From Nakaseomyces glabratus (taxonomy: Eukaryota; Ascomycota; Saccharomycetes; Saccharomycetales; Saccharomycetaceae): DNA of 64,000 nt. The position numbers and the translations under genes were made by a program. The notes under the pieces were generated by a model. That model ran no database searches and was not told the origin of the DNA. It saw nothing but the letters and a program-made list of their open reading frames with translations. The number at the start of each line of letters is the position of its first letter. The first letter of the stretch is position 1. The stretch spans positions 1,116,001 through 1,180,000 of the forward strand of contig NC_088962.1 of the NCBI RefSeq assembly GCF_010111755.1, given 5' to 3'. Below are positions 48,667 to 59,048 of this stretch, piece by piece.

Positions 48667-51600
48667 CTATTTCAAGCTCTTTAGGACCTTCTCCTTGTCT
48701 TCTGCGGTCATCATCTTTAGAATTTCACAGAGACCGGTGATGGCATTATCGTGGTCGTTTCTGATACTCTTGGCAACATCTAGTGCGAACCTCTCGGACT
48801 TCAGCTTCTTGAGGTTCTCGTCGATGCTTTGGTAGTTCTCCTCAATCCACGTAGCTACGTCGCGGTCGTTGTCAACATCCATAGAGACAGGGTACCATGA
48901 TCTGATACGTGCAAACTTCTCCAAACGTGATGCGTTTGGCAGTTCCTGGTTCAATCTCTTGATCAAGTACTCCTCGTTCAAACGGCGTCTCAATCTCCAG
49001 AAGAAGAACTTACGTGAGTTGATCCATTCGATCTCCTTTCTAATGGTGCCCTTCTCCAACATACGGCCAGACCTATCGTGCAAGTCAGCAAACTGCAATG
49101 TGATCTGGTGGTAGATAGGTAGCAACTCTTTCTCACGTTGGGCAAGCTCAACGCTGGCCTTCTGGTGCTCCTCGGCAGATAGACCCTTCTCACTCAACTT
49201 CTCCTTCAAAGTCTTGTACTTCTCGTCCAGTCTAGCCATGGTGTTCAACAGTTTCTCTCTACGGTACTTGATACCAACCATACCAGCAGGCTCCAGCACA
49301 CCAGCACGAGAGTCGACATCAGCGTACATCTCCATCTGTTCAGCGTTGATCATCGGATCAACGACAACCCAGGAACCACCTCTCAATTCTCCGAGTGGTG
49401 GAATGTAGACGATAATTGGTTGCTTGTAGTCAACTAGCGCATCGACAATGAAGGAACCGTACTTCAAGACTTCGTTGTACATATCCCTTTGACCACCAGA
49501 GAAACCTCTCCAGTTAGCTAGAATCATCAGTGGTAATTGCTCACCATGGTTGAAGTCGTTGATGGCTTGAGCAGTCTTGAAGGCAGAGTTTGGATACCAA
49601 ACTTGACCAGCCTGTTGAATCAATGTCTCTGTAGATTGTGGGTTAGCTGGGTCTGCTGGGATCAGTGTCTCGACAGTACGTGTCTCAACAGCGATCACAC
49701 CAAGTGGAATACCTCCCAAACGAGCTCTACCTATGACAACACCTTGGGACCATCCCGATAGCGTCTCGAAGAAAGAGTTCTTGTCAAACAGACCGTGTTC
49801 GAAACCTTCTGGGGTTTGCTTACCAGATAGCATCCATCTGACATCAAACTGAGAGTCCTTTGGTGGGTAGTATTCAACGTCTCTATCCCACTTATCTTCG
49901 GTCTCCAAAATTGGAACAGGCATGTCTCTCTTAGCTGGAATGTATGACAGCCATTGCATGATCTGTTCAACACCAGCAAGATCATCAGCAGCAGTCAAGT
50001 GGGAAACACCGTTGTTATACATAATTTGAGTACCACCTAATTGTAAGTTGGAAGTGTAAACTTCTCTACCTAACACTTTGTTAATAGCAGGAGCACCAGT
50101 CAAAATAATTGGCTGGCCCTCAACTTGAATAGCTCTTTGACCAAGTCTAACTAGATAAGCACCAATACCAACAGATCTACAAGTGACCAAAGTAATGGTG
50201 AAAATATCTTGGTATGCTCTAGATGTAGAACCAGCGATCAAACCGGAACCCTTCAGACATTCAACACCAAGACCTTCATCGGCACCAATAATAGTCTTGA
50301 TAACATGTCTTTCTTCACCATGTTCGACGATACGTTCTGTAATGACAGAGTGTTCCTTTTTGTATTTCTTCAAGGTCTCCAATCCTTCGTTGTCTAGATA
50401 CATGTACTCAAAACCCTTAGTTGGGTCAGACTTGTCATTCCAAGAAACTTGGAACAAAGGAACCAATTCTTCGGCGATACCGATTCTTGCACCAGAGTTG
50501 GCAGCCAAGTAAATTCTTGGAATGCCTCTCTTTCTGGCATAGTTTGTAACCTTATCGAAGAATTCGTCTTCCTGTGGGCCAAAAGAACCAATCTTGAAAG
50601 TGATATCGTTTGCTACAATAACAAACTGTCTACCACGAGGATATTCTGGAGTTTTCACAGTAATTTTGAATGCAACCATACCAATTGAGTTGGCACCTGC
50701 TTCTCTTTCAACTTCGGTTAGTTCACCATTTTCATCCTCAATCAATTCATTGGCGATAAAGAAATCATCAGTGAATTTAGTCTTGGAAGAGAACTTGGCC
50801 CATGAAGAGACTGCAGCTTGACGGAACAATTCTGGGAAGTCATATACATAGGTTGTTCCCATCAGATGTGCCTTGTAACGTTTAGGTTGTAACCATTCTT
50901 TAACTGGGTATGGGGTAGCAATAGGTCTTAGATGCATACTACCTGGTTTACCTAAAGATTTGAAAACCCATTCACCCTTGGAATTCTTGATTTCGGTATA
51001 CAATTCGGTTCTGACAACATATCCAGAAACGTTATTGATTAGTGCTCTCAATGGAATTGGTGCACCAGTCTCTGTATCCTTGATTATGATTCTAATTTCG
51101 GCAGATGTAACACGAAGTCTCAGTAATCTCTTACCAAACCTTTCCAAGAATCCACCAAAAGCAGCTTCAACATCTGCTGGAGAAACGTCAAATATAGCAG
51201 AGAAGTTGATAAATATATGATTCAAGTCTGAGTTTGAAGTATCTGTGATTTCCAAGTTGTCCAAAATATCACTCATCAATCTATTAGCTTCTGAAGTCAA
51301 ATACTCTTGAATGGATATGTCGTCTCTGATATGACCTGTTCTGATAATACCTCTTGTAAAGAATCTCTTATCCAATGGAGAAGTCTTACTAACAGCTTCA
51401 TAGACATGAATATTTCTGTTTTCGGTAAAGATTGGTTTGATATTGAAGTTTGACATTCTCCCCAGTTCCAATTGGAAGGCCAAGGCTGGCTCAATGTGAC
51501 GAATAGTTTCGTTTTCACTGTAGTTAGGACCATTGAAAGTATAGTACTTTGGATATGAACCATCTTTGAAGCCAAACATGAATGTGATACGACGAATTGC

Positions 51601-54600
51601 TGAATCGATCAGCAATTGCTTGTTCATGTCCAGGATCTCATTTAGTCTCTTCAAAATCTCTTCTTCAGTCGAAAAACCATCAGTAGAGCCAACGATCACA
51701 TTTGCTACGTTACTCAACGAAGCAGAGCTACCAGATCTGTCAGGAACAGGGCCGCTGCTAGAATGAGGGTTGTTACCATGTTGTGGTACAATTTCTAGAC
51801 CTTCAGATAAGGCTTCGTCGACATCATCTAAATGATTGGCAGAAACCATGATACCGGTTCTCAAAGGTGCACTTTCATTATCAGCTACGTAAGACAAATC
51901 AGAAACAGACATGGCTCTGTTCATTCCCATCTTAGTCTTAACCAAAGGAATTGATGAGAAAGCTGCAGATGGAAGTTGAAATTTCCACTCAATAACAGGT
52001 CTGCCAGATAGTTCATGAGACTTAACTTCACCAATAGTGTAGGCTCTGTAAGCACGGCGGACGTAGACTTGACCTGCTGCAGTTGCAACACTTAAATCTG
52101 AGTGATTCAAGAATTGCAATAGAACATCAAATACAACGTAATTAGAATCAATTAAATCTCTTAGAATCAATTGATCTGGTTCGTTACGCTTAGTATTCGT
52201 TTCACCGTAGGTTGTCTTTACCACAGCAGACTTCAAAATGTGCTCGACTTGTTCAGTCCTTTCCTTTACAGAAGGTAAAGCACCTTGAATCAATATTTCT
52301 CTAGCTTGTAATGCCACCTTTGCAGTAGCCTTTGATTCAAGTTCCACAATTCTTTGTAATGGACCAGCAAAAATGGAGGCAACATTGGAATATATTTTGC
52401 ATAGTGGTTGATAATGCTTCAAAATTGCCAAAATCAAATTGTTCTTAGCTGAAACTTTAGAGTGAGAAAGAACAATTAAAGCTACTTTGTCCAGGTTGTC
52501 GGCATTTTCATCTCTCAACTTCAAAATGACGTTTTCTTCACGGTCTGTGGCACCATTAAATAACTTCTCAACTTCATAGTACTTTTCAAGGAAGTTAACA
52601 AACACTGAATGTTCGTGTGCTTCTAAACCATTACCATATCTGTTGCAAATGTCTACCAATGGCTCAACAACTGTACCTATCAAGGCATCAGAAGATTGGT
52701 TTACATGAGTCTCAATTAGTCTACCTAGCTGTTTGGCTGGGAATCCAGCACCACGCTTTTCAGACCTTTCTACTAGTTGCTCTAATTGTTCATCCAACTT
52801 AATAGGCAGTCTAGAATGCAATGCGGATATATGTAATTTCCATTCTGAATATGGTAGTTTAGGATCTCTTAAAACCTCAATCAATTGCTGTAGAGATGCG
52901 TTCATAATAACTTGATTGTCATAACCCTTTAGAATATTTTCAAGAGTAGTCACTAATGATTTGAATTTATAAGCAGGTTTTGTGCCTTCAACTACTGGTG
53001 AGCCTAGATCAGGAAGCAATCCCTCGAATGGTAGAGCATGCTTAACCTTTGATGGGTCATCAAGGGTTAGAATTGCAATAATATCACCTGCAGCAATAGT
53101 AGAACCTGGTTGTTTCAAAAGTTGTACAATACCATTTTCTTGTGAAAGCAAAGGCATTTGCATCTTCATAACTTCTATTTCGGCGTATGCTTGGCCAGCA
53201 GCAATGTGATCACCATTTTCTACCAAGAATTTAACTAGTTTACCTGGAGAAGGTGTACGCAACTGAGTAGGATCATTTTCAACTTCTAGCAAAGTAGTCA
53301 TGGAATCCACAGAAAGCCTGGTTGCAGCAACTTCTTCCTTCCAATAAATAGTATGTGATTTTCCGCCTAGAGCAATCAATAAGCCACCATCAGACAGCTT
53401 GCGAACTCTGACTTCACATTTAGAACCATTAATGAACAAAGTGTAGCGGTCATCGGCAGATTTTGCGACTGTAAATTTGTATCTCTTACCCTCATGTATG
53501 AATTCTACTGGGAACATTGTCTTTAGCTGTGACTTTGATAGAACTTGGCCTCTAGTCAATGAGTTAATGTAGTCCTGACGGGCTGCTTCTGATGCAATGA
53601 AAGCCTTTGTAGCAGCACCACAGATGACAGCTAAAATAGGATCTGGCTTTTTAGCAGTCATCTTTGTAGAAATTAAATCGTCTAACCATCCAGTAGTTAT
53701 TGTGTTCTCTTCAAAATCTTCGGTTTCTAGAAGTTTAATCAAGTATTCTACTGTAGTTCTGAAATCACCCCTGATAGATAGTTCCTTTAGGGCAACGACC
53801 ATGTGTTTTCTTGATGCTTGTCTGTTTTCACCAAATGCGAAGATGTGACCAAATTGGGAGTCTGAGAAGGAGTGAATACCACCATTGTTACCAACGGAGA
53901 AATAACCCCAGACATTCGACGACGATCTGAAGTTTAACTCATTCAAAGTACCACCAGATGGTTTGAAACCGTCGTTTGGATCTTCAGAAGTGATACGGCA
54001 AGCTGTACAGTGACCCTTAGGGATAGGCTTTCTTTGGGTCTTCAAGGAATCCTCGGACTTAAATTCGAAGTCAATCTCTGAAGAACCTCTTGGGTTTAGG
54101 CCGTAGAATATTCTGATGTCACTAATTCTGTGCATAGGGATACCCATTGCAATTTGCAATTGCGCAGCTGGCAAGTTGACACCTGTGACCATTTCAGTGG
54201 TTGGATGCTCGACTTGCAATCTTGGGTTCAATTCCAAGAAATAGAACTTGTTGTCGTCGTGGGAATATAGGTATTCCACTGTACCTGCTGAGACATAGCC
54301 GACCAACTTACCTAGACGTACCGCAGCCTTTTCCATTTCGCCAAATGTTTCTGGGCCTGCAATAGTGACAGGTGCTTCTTCTATAATCTTTTGGTGACGT
54401 CTTTGAACAGAACAGTCACGACCGAAAAGCGAGATGTTTGTACCATATTGATCGGCTAGCAATTGAACTTCTAAGTGACGAGCTTTGCCTGCCAGCTTCA
54501 TAATAAAGATCGGGGAACCTGGAATTTCGTTTGCTGCCTGATGGTATAAGTTAATGAAGTCCTCTTCTCTAGTGACCTGTCTAATACCTTTACCACCACC

Positions 54601-55368
54601 ACCTTCGGAAGCCTTGATCATGACTGGGAATCCGATTTTCTTGGCTTTCTCCAACCCGTCCTCTGGGGAAGAGCAACAACCCTTCTGGTATATATCGTCA
54701 TCGACAGATACAAGCCCATTCTTTTCATCTATGTGCACAGTGTCCACACCAGTACCTGACCATGGGATACAAGGCACTTTAGCGTGTTGGGCCACGATTG
54801 TAGAAGAGATTTTATCACCAAGCGATCTCATGGCGTTACCTGGTGGACCTATAAACAAGATTTTCCTCTTCGATCTAGCCAGTTTCTCTGGCAAAAGTGG
54901 GTTTTCGGACGCGTGACCCCAGCCGGCCCAGACTGCGTCGACATCGGCCCTCTCGGCGATGTCAACGATCAGGTCCACGTTCGCGTAGTTGTTGTTGTTG
55001 GTGCCGCCTGGTACTTCGACGTATTGGTCGGCCATGCGGATGTACTCAGCATTGGCCTCCAGGTCTTCCGGCGTCGCCATCGCGACAAACTGCACTATCT
55101 TCTCATCGCCGAAGGTCTCGTAGGCCCACTTCCGTACAGACCTTATCTCCTTGACTGCGGCAATACCGTTGTTCGCTATCAGCACCTTCGATATCACTGT
55201 GTGACCACCATGCGCCTTCACAAACTCCTTCAGCGGGGAATCCTCCACTTTCTCCACAGTGTTCAGCCCAACGAAATGCGAGGGCAACACTTGGTGTCTG
55301 GAAGAGTAATCGGTAACCTCGTATTGCTCCTTCTGGGCAGAATCCTCGTACAAACTCTCGTCGCTCAT
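48667..55368 (-). CDS. ACC1: Acetyl-CoA carboxylase
   Basis: 2233 aa from the ATG at 55368, exactly the S. cerevisiae Acc1 length and start (MSDESLYED...). It makes malonyl-CoA for fatty acid synthesis. In order: biotin carboxylase (about 60-570) with the ATP-grasp loop EGGGGKGI; biotin carboxyl carrier with EVMKMQM (biotinyl-Lys near 735); the fungal central region with a conserved Snf1-type site NRAMSVSDLS; and the carboxyltransferase halves (about 1480-2200) with NDITFKIGSFGP and GGSWVVVDP. It stands at the HFA1 (YMR207) position next to PFK2, so this locus corresponds to the mitochondrial paralogue's place in S. cerevisiae. The frame continues upstream; see the next entry. Confidence 0.99.
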   Translation of the reverse strand: MSDESLYEDSAQKEQYEVTDYSSRHQVLPSHFVGLNTVEKVEDSPLKEFVKAHGGHTVISKVLIANNGIAAVKEIRSVRKWAYETFGDEKIVQFVAMATPEDLEANAEYIRMADQYVEVPGGTNNNNYANVDLIVDIAERADVDAVWAGWGHASENPLLPEKLARSKRKILFIGPPGNAMRSLGDKISSTIVAQHAKVPCIPWSGTGVDTVHIDEKNGLVSVDDDIYQKGCCSSPEDGLEKAKKIGFPVMIKASEGGGGKGIRQVTREEDFINLYHQAANEIPGSPIFIMKLAGKARHLEVQLLADQYGTNISLFGRDCSVQRRHQKIIEEAPVTIAGPETFGEMEKAAVRLGKLVGYVSAGTVEYLYSHDDNKFYFLELNPRLQVEHPTTEMVTGVNLPAAQLQIAMGIPMHRISDIRIFYGLNPRGSSEIDFEFKSEDSLKTQRKPIPKGHCTACRITSEDPNDGFKPSGGTLNELNFRSSSNVWGYFSVGNNGGIHSFSDSQFGHIFAFGENRQASRKHMVVALKELSIRGDFRTTVEYLIKLLETEDFEENTITTGWLDDLISTKMTAKKPDPILAVICGAATKAFIASEAARQDYINSLTRGQVLSKSQLKTMFPVEFIHEGKRYKFTVAKSADDRYTLFINGSKCEVRVRKLSDGGLLIALGGKSHTIYWKEEVAATRLSVDSMTTLLEVENDPTQLRTPSPGKLVKFLVENGDHIAAGQAYAEIEVMKMQMPLLSQENGIVQLLKQPGSTIAAGDIIAILTLDDPSKVKHALPFEGLLPDLGSPVVEGTKPAYKFKSLVTTLENILKGYDNQVIMNASLQQLIEVLRDPKLPYSEWKLHISALHSRLPIKLDEQLEQLVERSEKRGAGFPAKQLGRLIETHVNQSSDALIGTVVEPLVDICNRYGNGLEAHEHSVFVNFLEKYYEVEKLFNGATDREENVILKLRDENADNLDKVALIVLSHSKVSAKNNLILAILKHYQPLCKIYSNVASIFAGPLQRIVELESKATAKVALQAREILIQGALPSVKERTEQVEHILKSAVVKTTYGETNTKRNEPDQLILRDLIDSNYVVFDVLLQFLNHSDLSVATAAGQVYVRRAYRAYTIGEVKSHELSGRPVIEWKFQLPSAAFSSIPLVKTKMGMNRAMSVSDLSYVADNESAPLRTGIMVSANHLDDVDEALSEGLEIVPQHGNNPHSSSGPVPDRSGSSASLSNVANVIVGSTDGFSTEEEILKRLNEILDMNKQLLIDSAIRRITFMFGFKDGSYPKYYTFNGPNYSENETIRHIEPALAFQLELGRMSNFNIKPIFTENRNIHVYEAVSKTSPLDKRFFTRGIIRTGHIRDDISIQEYLTSEANRLMSDILDNLEITDTSNSDLNHIFINFSAIFDVSPADVEAAFGGFLERFGKRLLRLRVTSAEIRIIIKDTETGAPIPLRALINNVSGYVVRTELYTEIKNSKGEWVFKSLGKPGSMHLRPIATPYPVKEWLQPKRYKAHLMGTTYVYDFPELFRQAAVSSWAKFSSKTKFTDDFFIANELIEDENGELTEVEREAGANSIGMVAFKITVKTPEYPRGRQFVIVANDITFKIGSFGPQEDEFFDKVTNYARKRGIPRIYLAANSGARIGIAEELVPLFQVSWNDKSDPTKGFEYMYLDNEGLETLKKYKKEHSVITERIVEHGEERHVIKTIIGADEGLGVECLKGSGLIAGSTSRAYQDIFTITLVTCRSVGIGAYLVRLGQRAIQVEGQPIILTGAPAINKVLGREVYTSNLQLGGTQIMYNNGVSHLTAADDLAGVEQIMQWLSYIPAKRDMPVPILETEDKWDRDVEYYPPKDSQFDVRWMLSGKQTPEGFEHGLFDKNSFFETLSGWSQGVVIGRARLGGIPLGVIAVETRTVETLIPADPANPQSTETLIQQAGQVWYPNSAFKTAQAINDFNHGEQLPLMILANWRGFSGGQRDMYNEVLKYGSFIVDALVDYKQPIIVYIPPLGELRGGSWVVVDPMINAEQMEMYADVDSRAGVLEPAGMVGIKYRREKLLNTMARLDEKYKTLKEKLSEKGLSAEEHQKASVELAQREKELLPIYHQITLQFADLHDRSGRMLEKGTIRKEIEWINSRKFFFWRLRRRLNEEYLIKRLNQELPNASRLEKFARIRSWYPVSMDVDNDRDVATWIEENYQSIDENLKKLKSERFALDVAKSIRNDHDNAITGLCEILKMMTAEDKEKVLKSLK

Positions 55369-55542
55369 CCTGGTGATAACCCTATTGTGCACTAAATTAT
55401 ACTCGCGGGACAGCTCTCCAGCACTCTTTAACTTACTCAATCTCTTATCTATCACAGAGCGGCTCAGCGTCGAATATGCAAACCGACAACGCACTAACCT
55501 TACAATTGGGAGTTTCGAAAGAATCGTTGGATCGACTTTGGT
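55369..55542 (-). other. Presequence-like open extension upstream of the ACC1 ATG
   Basis: The ACC1 frame stays open for 58 codons above its ATG, up to a TAA at 55543-55545, with no ATG. The translation is rich in Arg, Lys, Ser and Leu and has few acidic residues (about 13 basic, 4 acidic), like a mitochondrial targeting sequence. An ATT at 55524-55522 has A at -3, the kind of near-cognate start reported for S. cerevisiae HFA1. Other near-cognate codons (ACG, GTG, CTG, TTG) follow. Translation is inferred, not shown. Confidence 0.6.
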
Positions 55543-56012
55543 TTAAATAGCTTCACTTTTTCAACTTTCTTACCTTTCTCGAAAAGAAATTTTTCTCTTC
55601 TCTTCCTCGATAAGCTATTTAAAAATAATCTGCTTAAATCCAAGTTCAACAATAAACTCAACAATCCCTGTCCTTAGCCTATTATCCTAATCCTACAATT
55701 GCGCAACGTCAACTGGGTTGGGTTTTCTTCCAACATAGAATGTGAAATTTCGACTTTTTTTTTTTTTTCAGCTTCACAATCCCTAGCCATTGAAAAGCCC
55801 AAAGAGAGAATTTGGCTTGGTTTTTCGGTTTTCGCACAAAGAAAATTTCGTTGTTGTGCGGTTGTTTCTGTGTGCATGTGAAGATTTTCCCTTTTGACAT
55901 TTCCCAGTTCCCACACGATGACGTCCTGAGTGATATTGCAGTTTGAGCTGTATAAAAGACTTTTATGGGTGGAGGTCACGTTACTCTACAACTATGTAAA
56001 ACTAAACAAGGG
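55543..56012. promoter_or_regulatory. ACC1 promoter with UASINO-like and CRE-like elements
   Basis: CATGTGAAGA (55875-55884, plus strand) is 8/10 to the Ino2/Ino4 element CATGTGAAAT, known to drive ACC1 in S. cerevisiae. ATGACGTC (55918-55925) matches the CRE core. A plus-strand TATAAAAG lies at 55951. A short frame at 55674-55979 is not convincing. Confidence 0.5.
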
Positions 56013-57566
56013 TTAAACTAAGAGTACTCCTTTTGTAATTGCTGGGGTTGTATAGCTGTCCAATTCCTTGAGGATGTGCTCGATGGTGATGTTCGGGTAG
56101 CTGTAGTGGTGGTAGTCGTCGTCGTCTCTCTTGACCCCGTTGAATGCGATTCTGTTTGGGGTTCCTGGCTTGAACAGCAGTGTTCTTCTTGGGAAGATGT
56201 TATCGGTCGCCAATTCGTTGAGTCTTTTCTTTATCTGGGTTGGTTTGATCCCGGAGTCCAGCAGCAATGCCACCAGACCCGTAACTATCGGTGTGGCCAT
56301 CGACGTGCCCGTTTGCTCTATGGGGTAGTAAGGAAACTTGTTCGACAACGACTTCACTAGCACACCCGGTGCGAAGATGTCGACGCAGTTGCCCCAATTG
56401 CTGAATTTCGCTATGGAGTCAATGCGATCGTCAAAGGCCCCCACAGTGATCACATCCGCCACGGACGCGGGACTGGTCCAACAGGCGTTCATGTTGGAAT
56501 TACCGGCTGCAACTACCACAACGATCCCTTGCTTGATCAACTCCTCAATGGCCTCGTTGATGATGGTACTCCGAAATGTGCCAAGACTGAGATTGATGAC
56601 GCACCTCTTACTCTCAACGTCGTCATCGTGTGAATCCTCACTGCCCCAGACGGGCTTGCCTTGCTTACCTTGCTTGCCTTGCTTGCCCTTGTAGTTGCAA
56701 TGGTTAGAGACAAACTCTAACCCACTCATCACTGTATCTAATGTACCGCTGCCCACACTATCCAACACTTTCACATCGATGATGTTCACTTTCTTTGACA
56801 CCCCATAGGTCTTAGAACCTATTAGCCCAGCTACATGCGTGCCATGCCCGTTCTGATCCCCAGAGTTACCACTGCGGATGAAATCGGCTCCGTAATAGGC
56901 TCGCCCTTCGAAGTCACAGTGATCAATCATGACACCACTGTCCAGCACATACGCATTCACTGACCGCCCTTGATGCCATCCATAGTAATAGTAATTGAAA
57001 TCGCTCTCGTACCTCGTCGGGTCGTTGAAATCATATGGCAGTTGCGACCGTCTCGATAGCCGGGCTAGATGCCGTGGTGCCTCGGACTGCGTCTTGATGT
57101 ACCGCGATAGCAACTTCCCGTTCACCTGCGGCATGTCCTTGCCACTGGCCTCGAACTTGTCAAAATAGACACTGTCACCACGACACTCTTCCTTCTTGAA
57201 CCCTTGGAGCTCTGGGCTCCCGCCGTTCTCACCACGCGCCACTATTGTCCTGCCTCTGTACACTTCGCTCAGCGCTGTCTCTTCGTCAAAGGCCTTGAAC
57301 GAGAAATTAGGCACCACTTGAGACACGAATGGGCTCCTCCTGATCTTGATCAGCCACTCGTTGGGCAGGTCTATGACAAACCCGCGGAAATTGCCAAAGG
57401 AATACGTCTTGATTATACGCTTCCTGATAGGCTTGGACTCCAGTATTTCTTGCACAAGCTGGGAATCCATGAACCGCTGAAACGCCTTGGGCCCCTTCAG
57501 CGACACAATGTACTCCTCGGCGGATACAAACGCAAATAAATATATAATAATCGTAATGAGTTTCAT
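56013..57566 (-). CDS. RRT12: Secreted subtilisin-like serine protease, Rrt12 family
   Basis: 517 aa, ATG at 57566 (S. cerevisiae Rrt12 491 aa). A signal peptide (1-16) is followed by an I9-type propeptide (about 18-95) and an S8 peptidase domain. The triad is Asp209 (YVLDSG), His241 (HGTHVAG) and Ser422 (GTSMATP), with oxyanion Asn356 (AAGNS), so the enzyme should be active. S. cerevisiae Rrt12 is spore-wall associated; role here unknown. An insert at 293-319 carries KQG repeats and an acidic run. The neighbours IMG1 and BUD23 match YCR045-047, which favours RRT12 over PRB1/YSP3. Confidence 0.88.
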   Translation of the reverse strand: MKLITIIIYLFAFVSAEEYIVSLKGPKAFQRFMDSQLVQEILESKPIRKRIIKTYSFGNFRGFVIDLPNEWLIKIRRSPFVSQVVPNFSFKAFDEETALSEVYRGRTIVARGENGGSPELQGFKKEECRGDSVYFDKFEASGKDMPQVNGKLLSRYIKTQSEAPRHLARLSRRSQLPYDFNDPTRYESDFNYYYYGWHQGRSVNAYVLDSGVMIDHCDFEGRAYYGADFIRSGNSGDQNGHGTHVAGLIGSKTYGVSKKVNIIDVKVLDSVGSGTLDTVMSGLEFVSNHCNYKGKQGKQGKQGKPVWGSEDSHDDDVESKRCVINLSLGTFRSTIINEAIEELIKQGIVVVVAAGNSNMNACWTSPASVADVITVGAFDDRIDSIAKFSNWGNCVDIFAPGVLVKSLSNKFPYYPIEQTGTSMATPIVTGLVALLLDSGIKPTQIKKRLNELATDNIFPRRTLLFKPGTPNRIAFNGVKRDDDDYHHYSYPNITIEHILKELDSYTTPAITKGVLLV

Positions 57567-58003
57567 GATCTATAAATGTTTCTCTGGACTGCCTGAATTG
57601 TGGAATAATACAGCACTATAAAGTGCTAAAAAAAAACAACTAAAATAAAAAATATAACTTACAGTAAACATAATATATAGGTGTCTAGTAAATATGATAT
57701 GGTATTATTGTTGCTCGTAGATATGTTTTGTCCTTTCGCATATTATGGCATTATTGTGTCTCTAACCCTGTCAAAGGCCATAAATAAGCACAAAACAATA
57801 ATTTTAAGCGATGTCGTAGATCACGTTGTCATGTGACAGCAGCTGCTTGAATAATATAATAAAATAATACCCAAGAGATTTAGCTGTATAGCAACGATGT
57901 TTCTTATAATATGTACACGATTATGAGATATTATCCCACATTTATACAGGTTCGTAGTTTCTACACATATGATGTGTTTTTTTGTATGCTTGAATATTTA
58001 AAC
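57567..58003. other. RRT12 promoter / IMG1 3' flank
   Basis: 437 bp, AT-rich. CATGTGAC (57830-57837) is a Cbf1-type E-box (RTCACRTG on the minus strand). No CDEIII-like element is nearby, so this is not a centromere. Confidence 0.4.
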
Positions 58004-58537
58004 TTACCTCTTCTTCAAGCCGGCTTCTAAGTCGCCGACATCCAGTCTGGTGTTTCTGATGTAGTAGTGCTTGTTTCTCTTTCTCTTCCCGTCTGACTTT
58101 CTCAATACGTCTATTCTTTCAATCAATGGAGAGAAGATCGGTATCCTCATTTCTACCATCGTCTTAGCCACTTGGTTTCTCAACAAAACAGATGCATCTT
58201 CAATAAGTTCCTTTCTATCAACAGAGAGCACATAACCAACAAATGTATCGTAGTTACATTTGGACTGATCATAAACAACACGGATTATGTCCCCTGCCTT
58301 CAAGCAATCCTTGTGACCCTTTGCCAATAGCTTCCTTCTTTCGTTATTAGCATCAAGCTTGCTGTCCAACTGCTCTTGACTTAGCTTTTTCAATATATTG
58401 GCCCTTTTCTCCTTTTGCTCCAACACCGGGTATATAGAGATGACTTTCCTGGAGCTTGAGGGCAGTTGGTATGCCCTCGAAAACCTCATCAGGGAGGGAG
58501 CCAGCCTGGAGACTAGTGAAGTTGAACGATTGTACAT
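58004..58537 (-). CDS. IMG1: Mitochondrial ribosomal protein bL19m (Img1)
   Basis: 177 aa from the ATG at 58537; twenty more in-frame codons start only at a TTG. S. cerevisiae Img1 (169 aa) is a large-subunit mitoribosomal protein needed for mtDNA maintenance. The first 30 residues are basic and Ser-rich without acidic residues (presequence). The L19 core includes GDIIRVVYDQ, TFVGYVLSVDRK, LLRNQVAKTMVEMRIPIFSPLIERIDVLRK and the basic tail KHYYIRNTRLDVGD. Confidence 0.95.
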   Translation of the reverse strand: MYNRSTSLVSRLAPSLMRFSRAYQLPSSSRKVISIYPVLEQKEKRANILKKLSQEQLDSKLDANNERRKLLAKGHKDCLKAGDIIRVVYDQSKCNYDTFVGYVLSVDRKELIEDASVLLRNQVAKTMVEMRIPIFSPLIERIDVLRKSDGKRKRNKHYYIRNTRLDVGDLEAGLKKR

Positions 58538-59048
58538 TTTCAAGGTATAGACTTCCAACACTACTCTTGTTTGTGTTGCATCAAGTTGAACCACCAAACC
58601 AATGAAATTAATACAAATATCTCAACTTATCCCAGTTCACTTACTATGGTTCCCAGATTCTGAGATTTCGTTAGTTCGCCAACGGTTCCAACAAATTAAA
58701 GTGACACACATCACAAACTACGAACTAACATACAATATATATTGGATAGTACCATTCCATACTAATGTATACCATTTGAAGGTTATATCTATAAATTCCA
58801 AAAGGTGAATAGACGAATAGTAAGCTAACAAACAATATTATATTAGGATGTATTTTGAATTGAAAAATAGAGGGGTGCTGAGCTGTCCAACTAATAAACT
58901 AATATACAATGCGGATTTCAAAAAACAACAACTATCGCTTAATGATAATATACTGAAAAGAGGGCGATTCGATAAAGTTGCAAGAACTTCCAGAGTCACA
59001 TGCTGTAATGAACGAATAGTAAAATAAAAATACCTTTGAGGATCTCTT
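58538..59048. promoter_or_regulatory. IMG1 promoter with an Abf1-type site
   Basis: ATCACAAACTACG (58710-58722) fits the Abf1 consensus RTCRYNNNNNACG, 175 bp upstream of the IMG1 ATG. Abf1 often serves mitochondrial protein genes in S. cerevisiae. Phrases like CTAACAAACAATAT recur in degenerate form. No gene. Confidence 0.45.

Noticed and set aside
54784..55395. 203-codon plus-strand frame antisense to ACC1
   Set aside because: Shadow of the strongly biased ACC1 coding strand; no independent evidence.
57830..57837. CDEI-like CATGTGAC as part of a centromere
   Set aside because: No AT-rich CDEII of the right size followed by a CCGAA-type CDEIII on either side.
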